Of a stretch of DNA of 64,000 bases, positions 8,202 through 16,594 are shown one piece after another. Numbering within the stretch: the stretch's first letter is position 1; each line of letters starts with the position of its first letter. Origin of the DNA: a virus; the IMG/VR virus record IMGVR_UViG_3300044695_006482, positions 1 through 64,000 of that record, one strand, 5' to 3'. A program made the translations under genes and the position numbers. The notes beneath the pieces are model-generated. The model ran no database searches, was not told the DNA's origin, and saw nothing but the letters and a program-made list of their open reading frames with translations.

Positions 8202-9257
8202 TTGGCCCTCGACGCTGCCCTACAAGAGCTGAACGCCCGCCTGAAGGCCGGGCATCAGAAGTGCGTTGTCGAGCTGCGCGGGGCCTCCCTGCACCTCAGG
8301 GCCACCCTGCCAACGCGTGACGATCCGTCGCAGCGACGCCAGCAGCGCATAGCCCTAGGACTGCCCGCCGAGTTCTCCGCCCTCCCCGCAGCCGAACGCA
8401 AAGCCATCGAGCTGGGTCATCAGTTGCGCACCGGCACCTTTACGTGGGCTGCATGGGAAGCTCCTGACGCATCCGTCATCACCGTGTCGGACTTTCACGC
8501 CGCCGCTCAGCGCCTGCACGCCAGCAAGTACCGCAAGTCCCCCGAGCGCGGTGCCGCCGCCTGGTCGAAGAAATGGGCCCCGGCGCTCCGCAAGCTGCCG
8601 CTCTCGGGGGCAATCACCGAAGCGGTGCTGCTGCGCTGCATCCGCAAGCTGCCCGAGGGCTCCGCCGCCCGCCGCGACCAGGGCAACCTGCTGGCCCAGG
8701 TGGCCAAGACACTGGGCCTGGAGACCGGCGCTCTGCTTGAAGCCTCCCGCGGCTACGGCGTCGACAAGCTCGCCGAGCGCGACATCCCCACCGACAAGGC
8801 CATCGAGGCTGCCATCGGCAAGATCCGCCTACCGCACTGGCGCTGGACCTTTGCCATGTGCGCGGCCTACGGCCTCCGCCCGCACGAATGCGCCGGGCTG
8901 ATCTGGCTCGAGGACGACTGGATCGAGGTGGCCGACGCCACCAAGACCGGCAGTCGGCGCGTGACCGCATGCCCAAGCGCATGGGTGCGGCAGTTCGGCC
9001 TGCGCGGCCTTCGCCGCCCGACGCAATCAGCCCAGGGCCTCAGCAAGGCATTCTCCGACGCCCTCGCCCGAGATCAGGTCACGATCAAGCCGTACAACCT
9101 GCGGCATGCCTACGCGTTGCGCCTGATGAGCAAGGGCGTAGCCGCGGACCTGGCCGCCCGGCTGATGGGCCACAGCCTGGTCGTGCACCAGTCCACCTAT
9201 CAGCGGTGGATCGAGGCCGACCGGATCCAGAAAGCCATGCACGGCCTAACCCTCTGA
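8202..9257 (+). CDS. int: Tyrosine integrase
   Basis: 351 aa from TTG. Catalytic residues are visible in order: R in YGLRPHECAGL, K in TKTGSR, H-x-x-R in LRHAYALR, H in MGHSLVVH and the nucleophile Y in STYQRW. The N-terminal 200 residues are the arm- and core-binding parts. It performs site-specific insertion and excision between attP (7999-8041) and a host tRNA-Pro gene. The frame is open upstream with no ATG or GTG nearby; CTG 8166 is the only other candidate start seen. Length is normal for phage integrases. Confidence 0.92.
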   Translation: MALDAALQELNARLKAGHQKCVVELRGASLHLRATLPTRDDPSQRRQQRIALGLPAEFSALPAAERKAIELGHQLRTGTFTWAAWEAPDASVITVSDFHAAAQRLHASKYRKSPERGAAAWSKKWAPALRKLPLSGAITEAVLLRCIRKLPEGSAARRDQGNLLAQVAKTLGLETGALLEASRGYGVDKLAERDIPTDKAIEAAIGKIRLPHWRWTFAMCAAYGLRPHECAGLIWLEDDWIEVADATKTGSRRVTACPSAWVRQFGLRGLRRPTQSAQGLSKAFSDALARDQVTIKPYNLRHAYALRLMSKGVAADLAARLMGHSLVVHQSTYQRWIEADRIQKAMHGLTL

Positions 9258-9295
9258 GGTTGCGCTAGGGTCTGTTCAGATCTGGTTAGACCTAG

Positions 9296-9568
9296 ATGGA
9301 GGAGATCCTCAATCGCCTGGACGACATCGAGCGCGCGCTGGACAAGCTGATCCGCGCCACAGTCGCCACCCCCGAGAACGACTGGGTGGACTCCAAGGAG
9401 TTCTGCCGCCTTGTTGGACTGCGCGACACGAAGGCCCTGACGTACCAAATGTCGAAAGGCGTGATCCGCAGCGACGCCCTGCGCAACATCGGCACCGCAC
9501 AGCGCCCTCGGTATCGCTTCCACCGCGTGAAAGCGGTTGACCAGTTCCTGAACAGGTGGGGCAAGTGA
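9296..9568 (+). CDS. Excisionase-like DNA-binding protein
   Basis: 90 aa. An N-terminal coiled coil (EEILNRLDDIERALDKLI) is followed by a winged-helix-like segment (WVDSKEFCRLVGLRDTKALT, then YRFHRVKAVDQFLNRW) of the kind found in MerR/Xis-type excisionases. It lies 38 bp after the integrase, the usual place for a recombination directionality factor. It would bend attachment-site DNA and favour excision. A TAGGGT box lies 25-30 bp before the ATG. The next gene's GTG overlaps its stop. Confidence 0.6.
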   Translation: MEEILNRLDDIERALDKLIRATVATPENDWVDSKEFCRLVGLRDTKALTYQMSKGVIRSDALRNIGTAQRPRYRFHRVKAVDQFLNRWGK

Positions 9569-9921
9569 AGAACAACGAGCAAGCGTTGGCGGACTGGGTC
9601 TACAGGCTCCACACCGAGTGGCTGCCGAACTGGCAAGACATGCCGGACAACACCTTCGTCTGGTGGAACTTGCTGCTCACTGTCCTCGACGAGGCCAGCA
9701 CTGACGAGTTCGGAGAGGTCGTCGTTCGCATGACAGCACCCGCGCTCACCTCCGCACGCCCCGCCAGTAGCGCTCCTCCGCCTTGCCCTCCCACGCCCGG
9801 TGCTGCGCCAGACGCGCAGAAGCCCGAGCGCGACGCTTGCGGAGGTTCCAGTCGTGGAAGAACTGGGCATCATCAACCAGTCGGTGCAGCAACCCGTTGG
9901 GGAGCCGTTCCGCGATCTTGA
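9565..9921 (+). CDS. Small unknown protein, convergently overlapping
   Basis: GTG at 9565 overlaps the stop of the excisionase candidate (GTGA). The first 60 residues look like a folded protein (ALADWVYRLHTEWLPNWQDM, then FVWWNLLLTVLDEAST). After about residue 62 the sequence becomes Ser/Pro/Ala-rich because the frame runs antisense through the minus-strand gene 9746-9964 without meeting a stop. The true functional part is probably the N-terminal half. Function not recognised. Confidence 0.5.
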   Translation: MKNNEQALADWVYRLHTEWLPNWQDMPDNTFVWWNLLLTVLDEASTDEFGEVVVRMTAPALTSARPASSAPPPCPPTPGAAPDAQKPERDACGGSSRGRTGHHQPVGAATRWGAVPRS

Positions 9922-9964
9922 TCAACCTCTGCAAGTACCGTGCTCGGGCCTCCAGCTCGGTCAC
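9746..9964 (-). CDS. Small conserved basic protein, unknown
   Basis: 72 aa from GTG on the minus strand, just downstream of the cyAbrB gene and in the same direction, so probably its operon partner. It has a helical core (LQRLIKIAERLPNGLLHRLVDD, read as two segments) and an Arg/Lys-rich C-terminus (RKRRARASARLAQHRAW) that could touch nucleic acid. The pattern LPNGLLHRLVDDAQFFHDWN looks conserved rather than random. It overlaps the plus-strand ORF 9565-9921 tail to tail by 176 bp. Confidence 0.6.
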   Translation of the reverse strand: MTELEARARYLQRLIKIAERLPNGLLHRLVDDAQFFHDWNLRKRRARASARLAQHRAWEGKAEERYWRGVRR

Positions 9965-9969
9965 TCAGC

Positions 9970-10338
9970 TCAGACCTTGGCTGCCGAGGGCGCAGTGGCC
10001 TGAACCGGCTTGGGCACCAGGCGGATGGCGTCGTCGTCGATGACGATGTCGAGCTCGTCACCCGGTTGCAGGTTGAACTTGGCCGAGTAGGTCTTACCCA
10101 GCAGGATCACGCCGCTGCGGTGGACCGTGGTCTGGTAGGCCGCAATCTTGCCGGGAGCTTTGCCCACAGCAATCGCGACACCTTTTGCCTTGAGCAGTGC
10201 GTTGTAGAAGTTCTTGACCAGGATTTGCTCCTTGCCAGTCTTGGTCTGACGCACGTAGCCAGCTTCACGAGCGAGCTCTGTCTGAGTCATGTTCTCCCGA
10301 TCTTTGACCAGATCGAGAAGCTCTTTGCCAACCAGCAT
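9970..10338 (-). CDS. cyAbrB-family transcriptional regulator
   Basis: 122 aa, starting at the ATG that gives MLVGKELLDLV, since the longer frame to 10404 adds a non-conserved hydrophobic leader. The N-terminal part (TQTELAREAGYV then LVKNFYNALLKAKGVAI) is the cyanobacteria-specific AbrB extension, and the C-terminus (YSAKFNLQPGDELDIVI) is AbrB-like. Cyanobacterial cyAbrB proteins control carbon and nitrogen responses globally. A phage copy could redirect host transcription or help to hold lysogeny, which is inference. It is transcribed together with the DNA polymerase, 62 bp downstream of it. Confidence 0.78.
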   Translation of the reverse strand: MLVGKELLDLVKDRENMTQTELAREAGYVRQTKTGKEQILVKNFYNALLKAKGVAIAVGKAPGKIAAYQTTVHRSGVILLGKTYSAKFNLQPGDELDIVIDDDAIRLVPKPVQATAPSAAKV

Positions 10339-10400
10339 CGGTAAGCGGGGAAACAACGCCCAGATTAGGACAGATAGAGGCAAAGGGAAACCTCTGTCAG

Positions 10401-12353
10401 TCATTTCGCATCAGCCCAGGTCGGCCCCCATGACACCTCAGCCAAAATCGGCACCTTCTTACAAATCTCCGCGCCTGCTGACTCCATCGAAGCCTTCAGA
10501 AGCGCCGCCCAGTGCTCTTTGCGCCCTTCTTTGACCTCGAGCACGATTTCATCGTGAACCATAGCGATGAGGCGCGCTTCATCAGCAGGTGCTTTTACAA
10601 GCGAATCCCACAGTTTGGAGATAGCGATCTTAGCAATATCACCAGCCGTACCCTGAACTTGCGTATTGATACGCGTGGTGTACTTATCGTTAAACCCCAC
10701 CAGCATGCGCCTCCGCCCGAGAGCGGTGTGCACTGCAGGCGTCGTCCGCGTCCCTTGATCCTGCTGCCACTTATAGAGAGTGGGATAAGCCTCACGAAAG
10801 CCTTCGACAATCTCCCTAGCTTCATCCATGTTCATATCAATGCCGTACTGAGCAACAGCTTGCTTTTGCAGCGTTGCTGGACCCGCCCCAAAAAGCAAAC
10901 CAAAGTTTGCCATTTTTGCACTGGTGCGTTGTGACTTAGTAACCTCATCAAGACTCACCTTTGCGATCAGGGAAGCGGTCTCGGTGTGCAGGTCACGCCC
11001 AGCCAAGTACGCGTCGATCATCCGCTGCTCCCCCGAGAGCTCAGCCGCCACACGAAGCTCCACCTGGGAGAAGTCAGCAACGATCAGCAGATATCCCGAA
11101 AGTGCAACGAACTTGCTCCGGAAGTCCTCTCCACGATTGACTTGTTGAAGGTTCGGCGAAGCTGCACTCAGACGGCCCGTCTCGGTGCCCATCTGCCTGT
11201 AGTTGCAGTGGATGCGCCCATCCGGCCCAATAGACTCAAGCAATTTCTCGATATTCGAGACCTTGGTAACCGCTGTTTTCCACGTCAGATACTGATCAAT
11301 CAGTTGGTAGTCATTACGCAGGAACGCCAACAGGTTCTGGTCCAAGCTCGGGGCACCCTTCTCATCAACGGGCAACAAGATCCCCGCCTTCTTAAATCCC
11401 AGCGCCATTTGCTGGGCCGACCTCGGATTGAAGCCCTTGTAAAGTTTTGTGCCGAGCCGCTTATAGCCGCTGTCCTTCTCCCTGGTATTGATGCTGCCGT
11501 CCGGATCCCGCGGCAGCCACGAGTTCGGATCATCCGGCGCGTTCTTCCGGATCTCTTGGTCCAGGTGCTCGAGGAACAAGGTCTTCAGCGCCTCGGCCTC
11601 CGCGGTGAGCGAGACGCGCAGCTCCTCAGCCCCCGGCTGATCGAACCCGAACCCGTGCCACTGCATCAGCGCGATCGGCCGCAGCACGCGCATCTCCAGC
11701 TGGAACAGGTCCCACAAGGTGTAGTCCCCCCGGACGATGTCGTTCGTCAGCTTCGACTGAAGCACCGGCGCCAAGTGAGGCAGGCAGATGGCATCCCGCG
11801 CCGAGTACACGAACTGCTCGGTGGTGAGCACGCTCGCTGACCAATCGGACTTCTGAAGCTCCTTGGGCATGACCCACTTCAGATTGCGCTTGACGATCTC
11901 ACCGAGGTCGTTGGGCGCACCGGTGCCGTTGTTGATGATCTTCGCCGCGACCATGGTGTCGAAGATTGGCCCCCCGAGGACGACCCCCTCCCCCCGTAGA
12001 AAGTTCAGGTCAAACGCCGCGTTTTGCAGCACTTTGCGGCACCCCCCTTCGAGCAGCGCTTTGAGTTGGCGCAGCCCGTCGGCCTCCCATGGGACCTCAC
12101 GGCAGTCCGCCCGCCGCCACCCATCAAGATCGACAATCAGGGCAAACTGTGCAGTCGCCACCTGGATCAGACGGACCTGATTGACCCGCGGATCGAGCCC
12201 CGTCGTCTCAGTGTCAACCCCAATGGGCATTGCAACAGCTTCAATCTCAGCAATGCGCCGCTTCAGTTGACCAGCCTGGGCTGGACCTTTGATGACGTCG
12301 TAATCCGGATGCAGCAGTGCTCCGATCGCGTCCTCGGTGATTTTCGATGGCAT
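10401..12353 (-). CDS. Family A DNA polymerase with 3'-5' exonuclease
   Basis: 650 aa replicative polymerase. Proofreading motifs: Exo I GVDTETTGLD (about residue 45), Exo II NAAFDLNFLR, Exo III YSARDAICL. Polymerase motifs: A ADFSQVELR (about 426), B RTSAKMANFGLLFG (about 484), C MVHDEIVLEV (about 598). No 5'-3' nuclease domain, as usual for phage enzymes. In motif B the residue equivalent to E. coli Pol I 762 is Phe. It is the second gene of the minus-strand replication block, downstream of the primase-helicase. Confidence 0.95.
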   Translation of the reverse strand: MPSKITEDAIGALLHPDYDVIKGPAQAGQLKRRIAEIEAVAMPIGVDTETTGLDPRVNQVRLIQVATAQFALIVDLDGWRRADCREVPWEADGLRQLKALLEGGCRKVLQNAAFDLNFLRGEGVVLGGPIFDTMVAAKIINNGTGAPNDLGEIVKRNLKWVMPKELQKSDWSASVLTTEQFVYSARDAICLPHLAPVLQSKLTNDIVRGDYTLWDLFQLEMRVLRPIALMQWHGFGFDQPGAEELRVSLTAEAEALKTLFLEHLDQEIRKNAPDDPNSWLPRDPDGSINTREKDSGYKRLGTKLYKGFNPRSAQQMALGFKKAGILLPVDEKGAPSLDQNLLAFLRNDYQLIDQYLTWKTAVTKVSNIEKLLESIGPDGRIHCNYRQMGTETGRLSAASPNLQQVNRGEDFRSKFVALSGYLLIVADFSQVELRVAAELSGEQRMIDAYLAGRDLHTETASLIAKVSLDEVTKSQRTSAKMANFGLLFGAGPATLQKQAVAQYGIDMNMDEAREIVEGFREAYPTLYKWQQDQGTRTTPAVHTALGRRRMLVGFNDKYTTRINTQVQGTAGDIAKIAISKLWDSLVKAPADEARLIAMVHDEIVLEVKEGRKEHWAALLKASMESAGAEICKKVPILAEVSWGPTWADAK

Positions 12354-12376
12354 TGTGAAGTAACTGCTACAGGCGG

Positions 12377-12577
12377 ATGGACAGCCTCTCGCTGAAGTTC
12401 GCGGAGGAGTCAGCTCTCAGGCAGCTCGAAGACTGCACTGATATTGCTGAGTTGAAAAAACTGACGTCAGCACTGATCAAGGCTCACTTCAATGCGAAGG
12501 CGCTGATCTGCCAGTTGATGGAGCAGGGACTGAAGGACATCTCCCGAGAACGGTGCACCTACTGCCCTCACGAATGA
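12377..12577 (+). CDS. Small conserved cyanobacterial/cyanophage protein
   Basis: 66 aa on the plus strand, opposite to its neighbours and diverging from the polymerase gene (23 bp between starts). All-helical: SLKFAEESALRQLEDCTDIA, then ELKKLTSALIKAHFNAKALI. Ends with a possible metal-binding pair, CTYCPHE. The DCTDIAELKKL...LIKAHFNAKALI pattern resembles a short conserved family in picocyanobacteria. Function unknown; the closely opposed starts suggest a shared divergent promoter region with the polymerase. Confidence 0.65.
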   Translation: MDSLSLKFAEESALRQLEDCTDIAELKKLTSALIKAHFNAKALICQLMEQGLKDISRERCTYCPHE

Positions 12578-12652
12578 GTGGCCAGTAGGCTTGCCCCAGC
12601 GGGCTCCTCGCATCGGAGCCACGCGGCCACCAGCGGCGAACGGTGGTGACGC

Positions 12653-12683
12653 AGGGGGAAGGGGCGGCTGACCCCTCCCCTTG
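12653..12683. terminator. GC-rich hairpin between convergent genes
   Basis: An imperfect stem of GGGG-AA-GGGG against CCCC-T-CCCC with a 7-nt loop lies between the convergent ends of 12377-12577 (+) and the primase (-). No clear U-tract. A bidirectional terminator is likely by position. Confidence 0.45.
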
Positions 12684-12721
12684 CCCTGCTCCGGTCAGCC
12701 TAGGCGCCGTTCCGGTTCTGG

Positions 12722-15646
12722 TCACCACTGGTCACCAAAGCGCGCCCAGTCCTCCGGCGTCTCCTGCCACTCCGTCAGGACGGGAACGTCCACGTCATGT
12801 CGTTGAACCGGGGGTCGCGGTTCAACCACAGCTGGACGATCGGATGGTTGTCCGTCGAGCACCGCCAGATCTGGGTCATCGCCCAGTGCCGGCCGCCCGG
12901 AGTCTTGGCCTCCCGGAACTTCCGCTCCCACGTCGCCAGGCGCTTGCACGCCTTCTCCGAGCTCGGCAGCCGCTGGATCTGGTCCTGGTTGGTCATGAGA
13001 CTCCTTCTTACCCCGCGTTTTGTTGTCCGTTGTCCTTTGCCCCCCTAGATCGCCCTCGGGGACTGGCGATTTGCAAAGGACATCCTGTTCGCATTCTGGT
13101 TGATGTCCGTTCCTTTCCGGGCTTGGTGAAGCCGACCCAGAGGAAAGGACAGCGTCCTCGGGGGTGGATTCGTTGTCCTTTGCTTTTTCCTGTTCCTGCA
13201 AGGGATCTGATGGACGAACGGACAAAAGACACTCAAATGAGGGCAACGCACGCGAGGGGGTGGGTGGAAGTGTGTAAGAAGGGACCGGCTTGTCCGAGCC
13301 TGCGACCTTGATCTTCCGCCCCTCCACCAGCACGCCATTCGTCACCCACCGGTCCAACCATCGCTTCACGGTCTTGCCCGAGGGCGCCTGCCTGCCCTGA
13401 CCCCCCATCTCACCAACCAGCCGCTCCCAGACCTCCTTGGCGGTGACCCGGTCATTCCCATCGCCGTCCTCACCCCGAGCCTTCAGCACCCGGTCCTTGA
13501 CGATGCGCAGCGCCATGGTGTTCGGCTCCGGATCGCCCTGCCCCTGGTCCTCGCGCCGCTCCGTCGGCGTGTAGTCCCACACCGAGTACGCGAAGTCGTG
13601 GTCCCGCTCGACCACCAGCAGGTCGCCCTGGCGCCCCAGGCGTGACTTCTTGATCTGGATCATCCGGCAGTTGCCGGGACTCCGCCGCCGCTCCCTCAGC
13701 GACTCCCGCTCGTCCTCCGAGAGCGTCCTGAGGTGCCACTGCTCATCAACCGCCGCCACGAGGTAGCGCGTCCCCCTGGCCTCCCCATTGGCGTTGTCGT
13801 GGTGGATCCAGATGATCGACGTCGCCGGGAACCCATCGGAGCTCGGATCCCCGTTCTTCTCCGCGTAGTAATAGAAGGGGCTGGCAAAGCCCTTGTCCTT
13901 CTCCTCGCACTGCATCTTGGTGCTGCAGGAGCCGATCGAATCCACCACCACGAGAGCGGGCTTGTACTGCCGAATCCACTCGGCGAACTCGTGGGTGTGG
14001 TTGATCTGGAAGCCGCGCTTGACGATGAACCAGCTGTCGCTGGCCGGATCGATGCCGTTGTCCTCGCAGTCCTGTAGGAGCTTGGCTGGGTTCTGATCGT
14101 TCTGGATCCAGAGCACCGGGCCCTGCTTGACCGGCAGCTCAATGCCGCGGATCCGCATCGGAGTGCCGCGCCCCACGGCGGTGGCCAGGCCCATGCAGGC
14201 CGACGTCTTCCCGAGGCCGCCGGCGGCGTGCAGCATCACCTGGGTGGGCTTCATCAGCAGGTTCGGCACGAGGAACTGCATGCGCTCCACGTCCTGCCAC
14301 CAGTGCTTCTTCTCGTTCTGCCGGCGCGAATCCTCGTAGTACCGGTACTCCTCCATCGCCGCCAGGCACTGCGACCCGGTCAGGCGCCGCCCCGTCTCTG
14401 CCGCGAGCTCGGCCATCCGGGCCACCCGCAGCGCGGGGTTCATCTCCTCGTCGTGGATCTTGATCAGGGCCTCGTGGAAGTCCCTGGCGTTCATGACGAG
14501 CCGCGGCACCTCCTTGGTGACCTGCGCCTGCGCATCTTCGGGGTAGTTGAAGCCAATCTCCCCCGCGAGGTCGGCGACGTACTTCTCCAGATCCGCCCCA
14601 GTGGGCTTGCCGGCATAGAGGTTGTCGACCTTGATCTTGTGAATGAAGTCGAGCAGGTCACCGCCGACCTCGCACGCCTTGCAGTCCCAGCAGCCGCTCT
14701 GCTTGGAAAACTGGAAGCTGGTGCCGCTCTTGCCGCCGTGCCACGGGCAGCCGGACATCATCTGCGGGTTGTCGCCACCGCGCTCCTTCCAGCCGTAGCG
14801 CTCAAACGCCTCGTGCCGGAAGACAAGGTCCGCCAGCCGAGGCCGCAGCTTGGCCTGCACCTCCTCCTTGAAGAACCAGCCGCGGATCTGCCGCGGCGGC
14901 AGCACGGTCTGCCCCCCGAGCTCGGCATCCAGCTCCTGCTGCACCGAATCCGGCAGCCACTGCACCGGCTTGCGGAACGGCCGCAGGGCATCGAGCACCC
15001 AGCCCGGCGCCGGCTCGACCTTGCCCTCGTTGTAGTTAAGGAAGCGGTAGCGCCCGCCGGTATCCGGATGCGGCGAGCCCGGCAGCACGCTCTGACTCTT
15101 GTTGAAGCGGAGCACGACCTCCTCGTACTCGGGGTCGCCCTCGACCAGAGCCTTCTGCTCCAGGTCCGCGGCCTGCTCCTTGGCTTTGGAGCCCCGGTGC
15201 CAGGTGCCATCGAGGGTGAGCTTGAGCCTGGTGACGCTGTCCAGCTCCGGAATCAGCTGCCGCGGCACTTGGTAGATGAGCTGCCGGCGCCCCGGCCTCC
15301 CCGAGGTCCAGGCCATGGTGCGCTCCTCGCCGTAGGACTCGTACTCGTCACCGGCGAGCGCCTTGTAGCGCGCATCGGCCGTAGGCCCATCGATGTCGAG
15401 GGCGATCAGCCCCTGCGAGTGCTCGCCAGTGACCACGCCAATGCCGCGGTAGCACTGCCTGGCCTTGTACGCCTCGATGCACATCTCGGCCGTGAGCGGC
15501 CTGTTCTGCCAGCCCTCGACGTAGGTGTCCTTGCCGTGTACTGGCACAAAGCGCCACCAGCGCGGGAAGACGCCGCCACGCAGCAGATCGATCGCCTTTC
15601 CCCCGAGATCGTCGGGCGGAAGGCTTGCGGACGATGAAGCAATCAT
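12722..15646 (-). CDS. Primase-helicase (PrimPol, zinc motif, RecA-like ATPase)
   Basis: 974 aa. Residues about 20-230 are a bifunctional primase/polymerase domain (GIGVVTG, then ALDIDG with catalytic acids near 85). About 297-325 hold a CHC2-like zinc site (CPWH ... CWDCKAC). About 460-650 are a RecA-fold helicase: Walker A HAAGGLGKTS (near 470), Walker B ALVVVDSIGS (near 567), and a WIHHDNANGEARGTRY motif. The enzyme primes and unwinds the phage fork. After about residue 750 the chain becomes polar, and the last 90 residues share DNA with a second ORF in another frame, so the true C-terminus is uncertain. A TATAAC -10 box lies upstream. Confidence 0.9.
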   Translation of the reverse strand: MIASSSASLPPDDLGGKAIDLLRGGVFPRWWRFVPVHGKDTYVEGWQNRPLTAEMCIEAYKARQCYRGIGVVTGEHSQGLIALDIDGPTADARYKALAGDEYESYGEERTMAWTSGRPGRRQLIYQVPRQLIPELDSVTRLKLTLDGTWHRGSKAKEQAADLEQKALVEGDPEYEEVVLRFNKSQSVLPGSPHPDTGGRYRFLNYNEGKVEPAPGWVLDALRPFRKPVQWLPDSVQQELDAELGGQTVLPPRQIRGWFFKEEVQAKLRPRLADLVFRHEAFERYGWKERGGDNPQMMSGCPWHGGKSGTSFQFSKQSGCWDCKACEVGGDLLDFIHKIKVDNLYAGKPTGADLEKYVADLAGEIGFNYPEDAQAQVTKEVPRLVMNARDFHEALIKIHDEEMNPALRVARMAELAAETGRRLTGSQCLAAMEEYRYYEDSRRQNEKKHWWQDVERMQFLVPNLLMKPTQVMLHAAGGLGKTSACMGLATAVGRGTPMRIRGIELPVKQGPVLWIQNDQNPAKLLQDCEDNGIDPASDSWFIVKRGFQINHTHEFAEWIRQYKPALVVVDSIGSCSTKMQCEEKDKGFASPFYYYAEKNGDPSSDGFPATSIIWIHHDNANGEARGTRYLVAAVDEQWHLRTLSEDERESLRERRRSPGNCRMIQIKKSRLGRQGDLLVVERDHDFAYSVWDYTPTERREDQGQGDPEPNTMALRIVKDRVLKARGEDGDGNDRVTAKEVWERLVGEMGGQGRQAPSGKTVKRWLDRWVTNGVLVEGRKIKVAGSDKPVPSYTLPPTPSRALPSFECLLSVRPSDPLQEQEKAKDNESTPEDAVLSSGSASPSPERNGHQPECEQDVLCKSPVPEGDLGGQRTTDNKTRGKKESHDQPGPDPAAAELGEGVQAPGDVGAEVPGGQDSGRPALGDDPDLAVLDGQPSDRPAVVEPRPPVQRHDVDVPVLTEWQETPEDWARFGDQW
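12775..12996 (-). CDS. Nested ORF inside the primase 3' end
   Basis: 73 aa from ATG in a different frame of the same strand, wholly within the primase ORF. It reads like a real small helical protein (QDQIQRLPSSEKACKRLATW, then WAMTQIWRCSTDNHPIVQLW), whereas the primase frame here is Gly/Pro/Asp-rich and low-complexity. This suggests that the nested frame is the selected one and the primase frame stays open by GC bias. The end of the primase frame (EWQETPEDWARFGDQW) again looks natural, so a frameshift between the two frames is possible. Function unknown. Confidence 0.5.
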   Translation of the reverse strand: MTNQDQIQRLPSSEKACKRLATWERKFREAKTPGGRHWAMTQIWRCSTDNHPIVQLWLNRDPRFNDMTWTFPS

Positions 15647-15675
15647 GTAAATTCTGCAGCGTTATAGGTGCATGA

Positions 15676-15699
15676 GGGGGCAGATCTGCCCCCTTTTTT
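15676..15699. promoter_or_regulatory. Perfect 18-bp palindrome in the primase promoter
   Basis: GGGGGCAGATCTGCCCCC (15676-15693) is followed by T6 on the plus strand. It lies 30 bp upstream of the primase ATG and overlaps the place of the -35 box for TATAAC (minus strand, about 15659-15664). As RNA it is a plus-strand terminator hairpin, but no plus-strand gene ends here. Operator for a dimeric repressor is the favoured reading. Confidence 0.5.
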
Positions 15700-15850
15700 G
15701 TGCGCCGGCCCAACCGGGCCTGGTCACGGTAGGGCCACAACCGTTGCGGGACAAGGGTGCTAGGTGTGTTGTCTTCCTTAAGTGAAGTCAAGAACGCATT
15801 TACCTGTTTTATGTTTGAGTCGCTGCCAGACACGACAAAAGGTCCGTCCT

Positions 15851-16594
15851 GTGACGCATCCCGCAACGCTTGAGCCCGACTGCGGTCTAGGCCCCGACGC
15901 CACGATCCGAGACCAGTTCGAGAACGGGGTCCGGGTGTTCTCCCTCCTATTCACCAAGTGGATGGACACCAACGCTTGGTCCCACCCGGTGATGGTCCAG
16001 CTGGCCGCGGGCTGCCTGCAGCTCCCCGGTGGCAAGGGCTGGCTGCACTCCTCCCAGATCAGCGGCCTGCGCCACGGCAAGCTGCTCAGCCCCGGCCCGC
16101 GCACCTTCATGGCGATCGAGCGGCTGAACTTCCACCTGCACCTCTACACCACGAAGCAGCGCCTGCTCCCCGGCTCGAGTAGCAGCAACTTCTACTCCCA
16201 CCCCTACGTCATCACCGAGGATGGCGCCCCACCCGAGCTCGGCTGGTGGATGGAAGTCTTCTGCGGCGCCCGCCTGCCCAAGGACGTTGACGTCAGCACG
16301 CGCTTCTTCACGGACGACCACTCTTACGCCGTGTCGGCGAACTGGGCGAAGCTGATCCGCCGCCTTCTGATCACCTCAGGCCACGACATCATCGAGGAGC
16401 TGGACAGCCTGATTCGTGCCCACTACCCGGTGCGAGAGCCCGACCGGGTGTCCCAGCTCATCGCCGTGATCCAGAACCGCACGCAGTGGAACCCGGACGA
16501 GCTGCTGCGCGAACTGCCCGCCATCACAGCGTTTACAGCAGCTCTCGGCGGCCCCGAGAACGAGGAAACACTGCTGCAGGCCATCGACACATGA
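15851..16594 (+). CDS. Putative regulator with HTH-like segment
   Basis: 247 aa from the GTG at 15851; the frame is open upstream to 15782 but that extension is not protein-like. A central segment (WLHSSQISGLRHGKLLSPGP then RTFMAIERLN) resembles an XRE-type helix-turn-helix, and the surroundings are rich in Trp, His and Leu. It diverges from the primase gene, so it could act on the palindromic operator between them; this is inference from position. A GGTGCTAGGTG box lies at 15757-15767. No known family was identified with confidence. Confidence 0.6.
   Translation: MTHPATLEPDCGLGPDATIRDQFENGVRVFSLLFTKWMDTNAWSHPVMVQLAAGCLQLPGGKGWLHSSQISGLRHGKLLSPGPRTFMAIERLNFHLHLYTTKQRLLPGSSSSNFYSHPYVITEDGAPPELGWWMEVFCGARLPKDVDVSTRFFTDDHSYAVSANWAKLIRRLLITSGHDIIEELDSLIRAHYPVREPDRVSQLIAVIQNRTQWNPDELLRELPAITAFTAALGGPENEETLLQAIDT

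Noticed and set aside
9970-10404. N-terminal 22-residue extension of the cyAbrB protein
   Set aside because: The extension is hydrophobic and unlike the family; the internal ATG at 10338 gives the conserved start.
14228-15637. 469-aa plus-strand frame antisense to the primase
   Set aside because: Shadow of the PrimPol/helicase gene; low-complexity Arg/Leu/Pro composition and no start signal.
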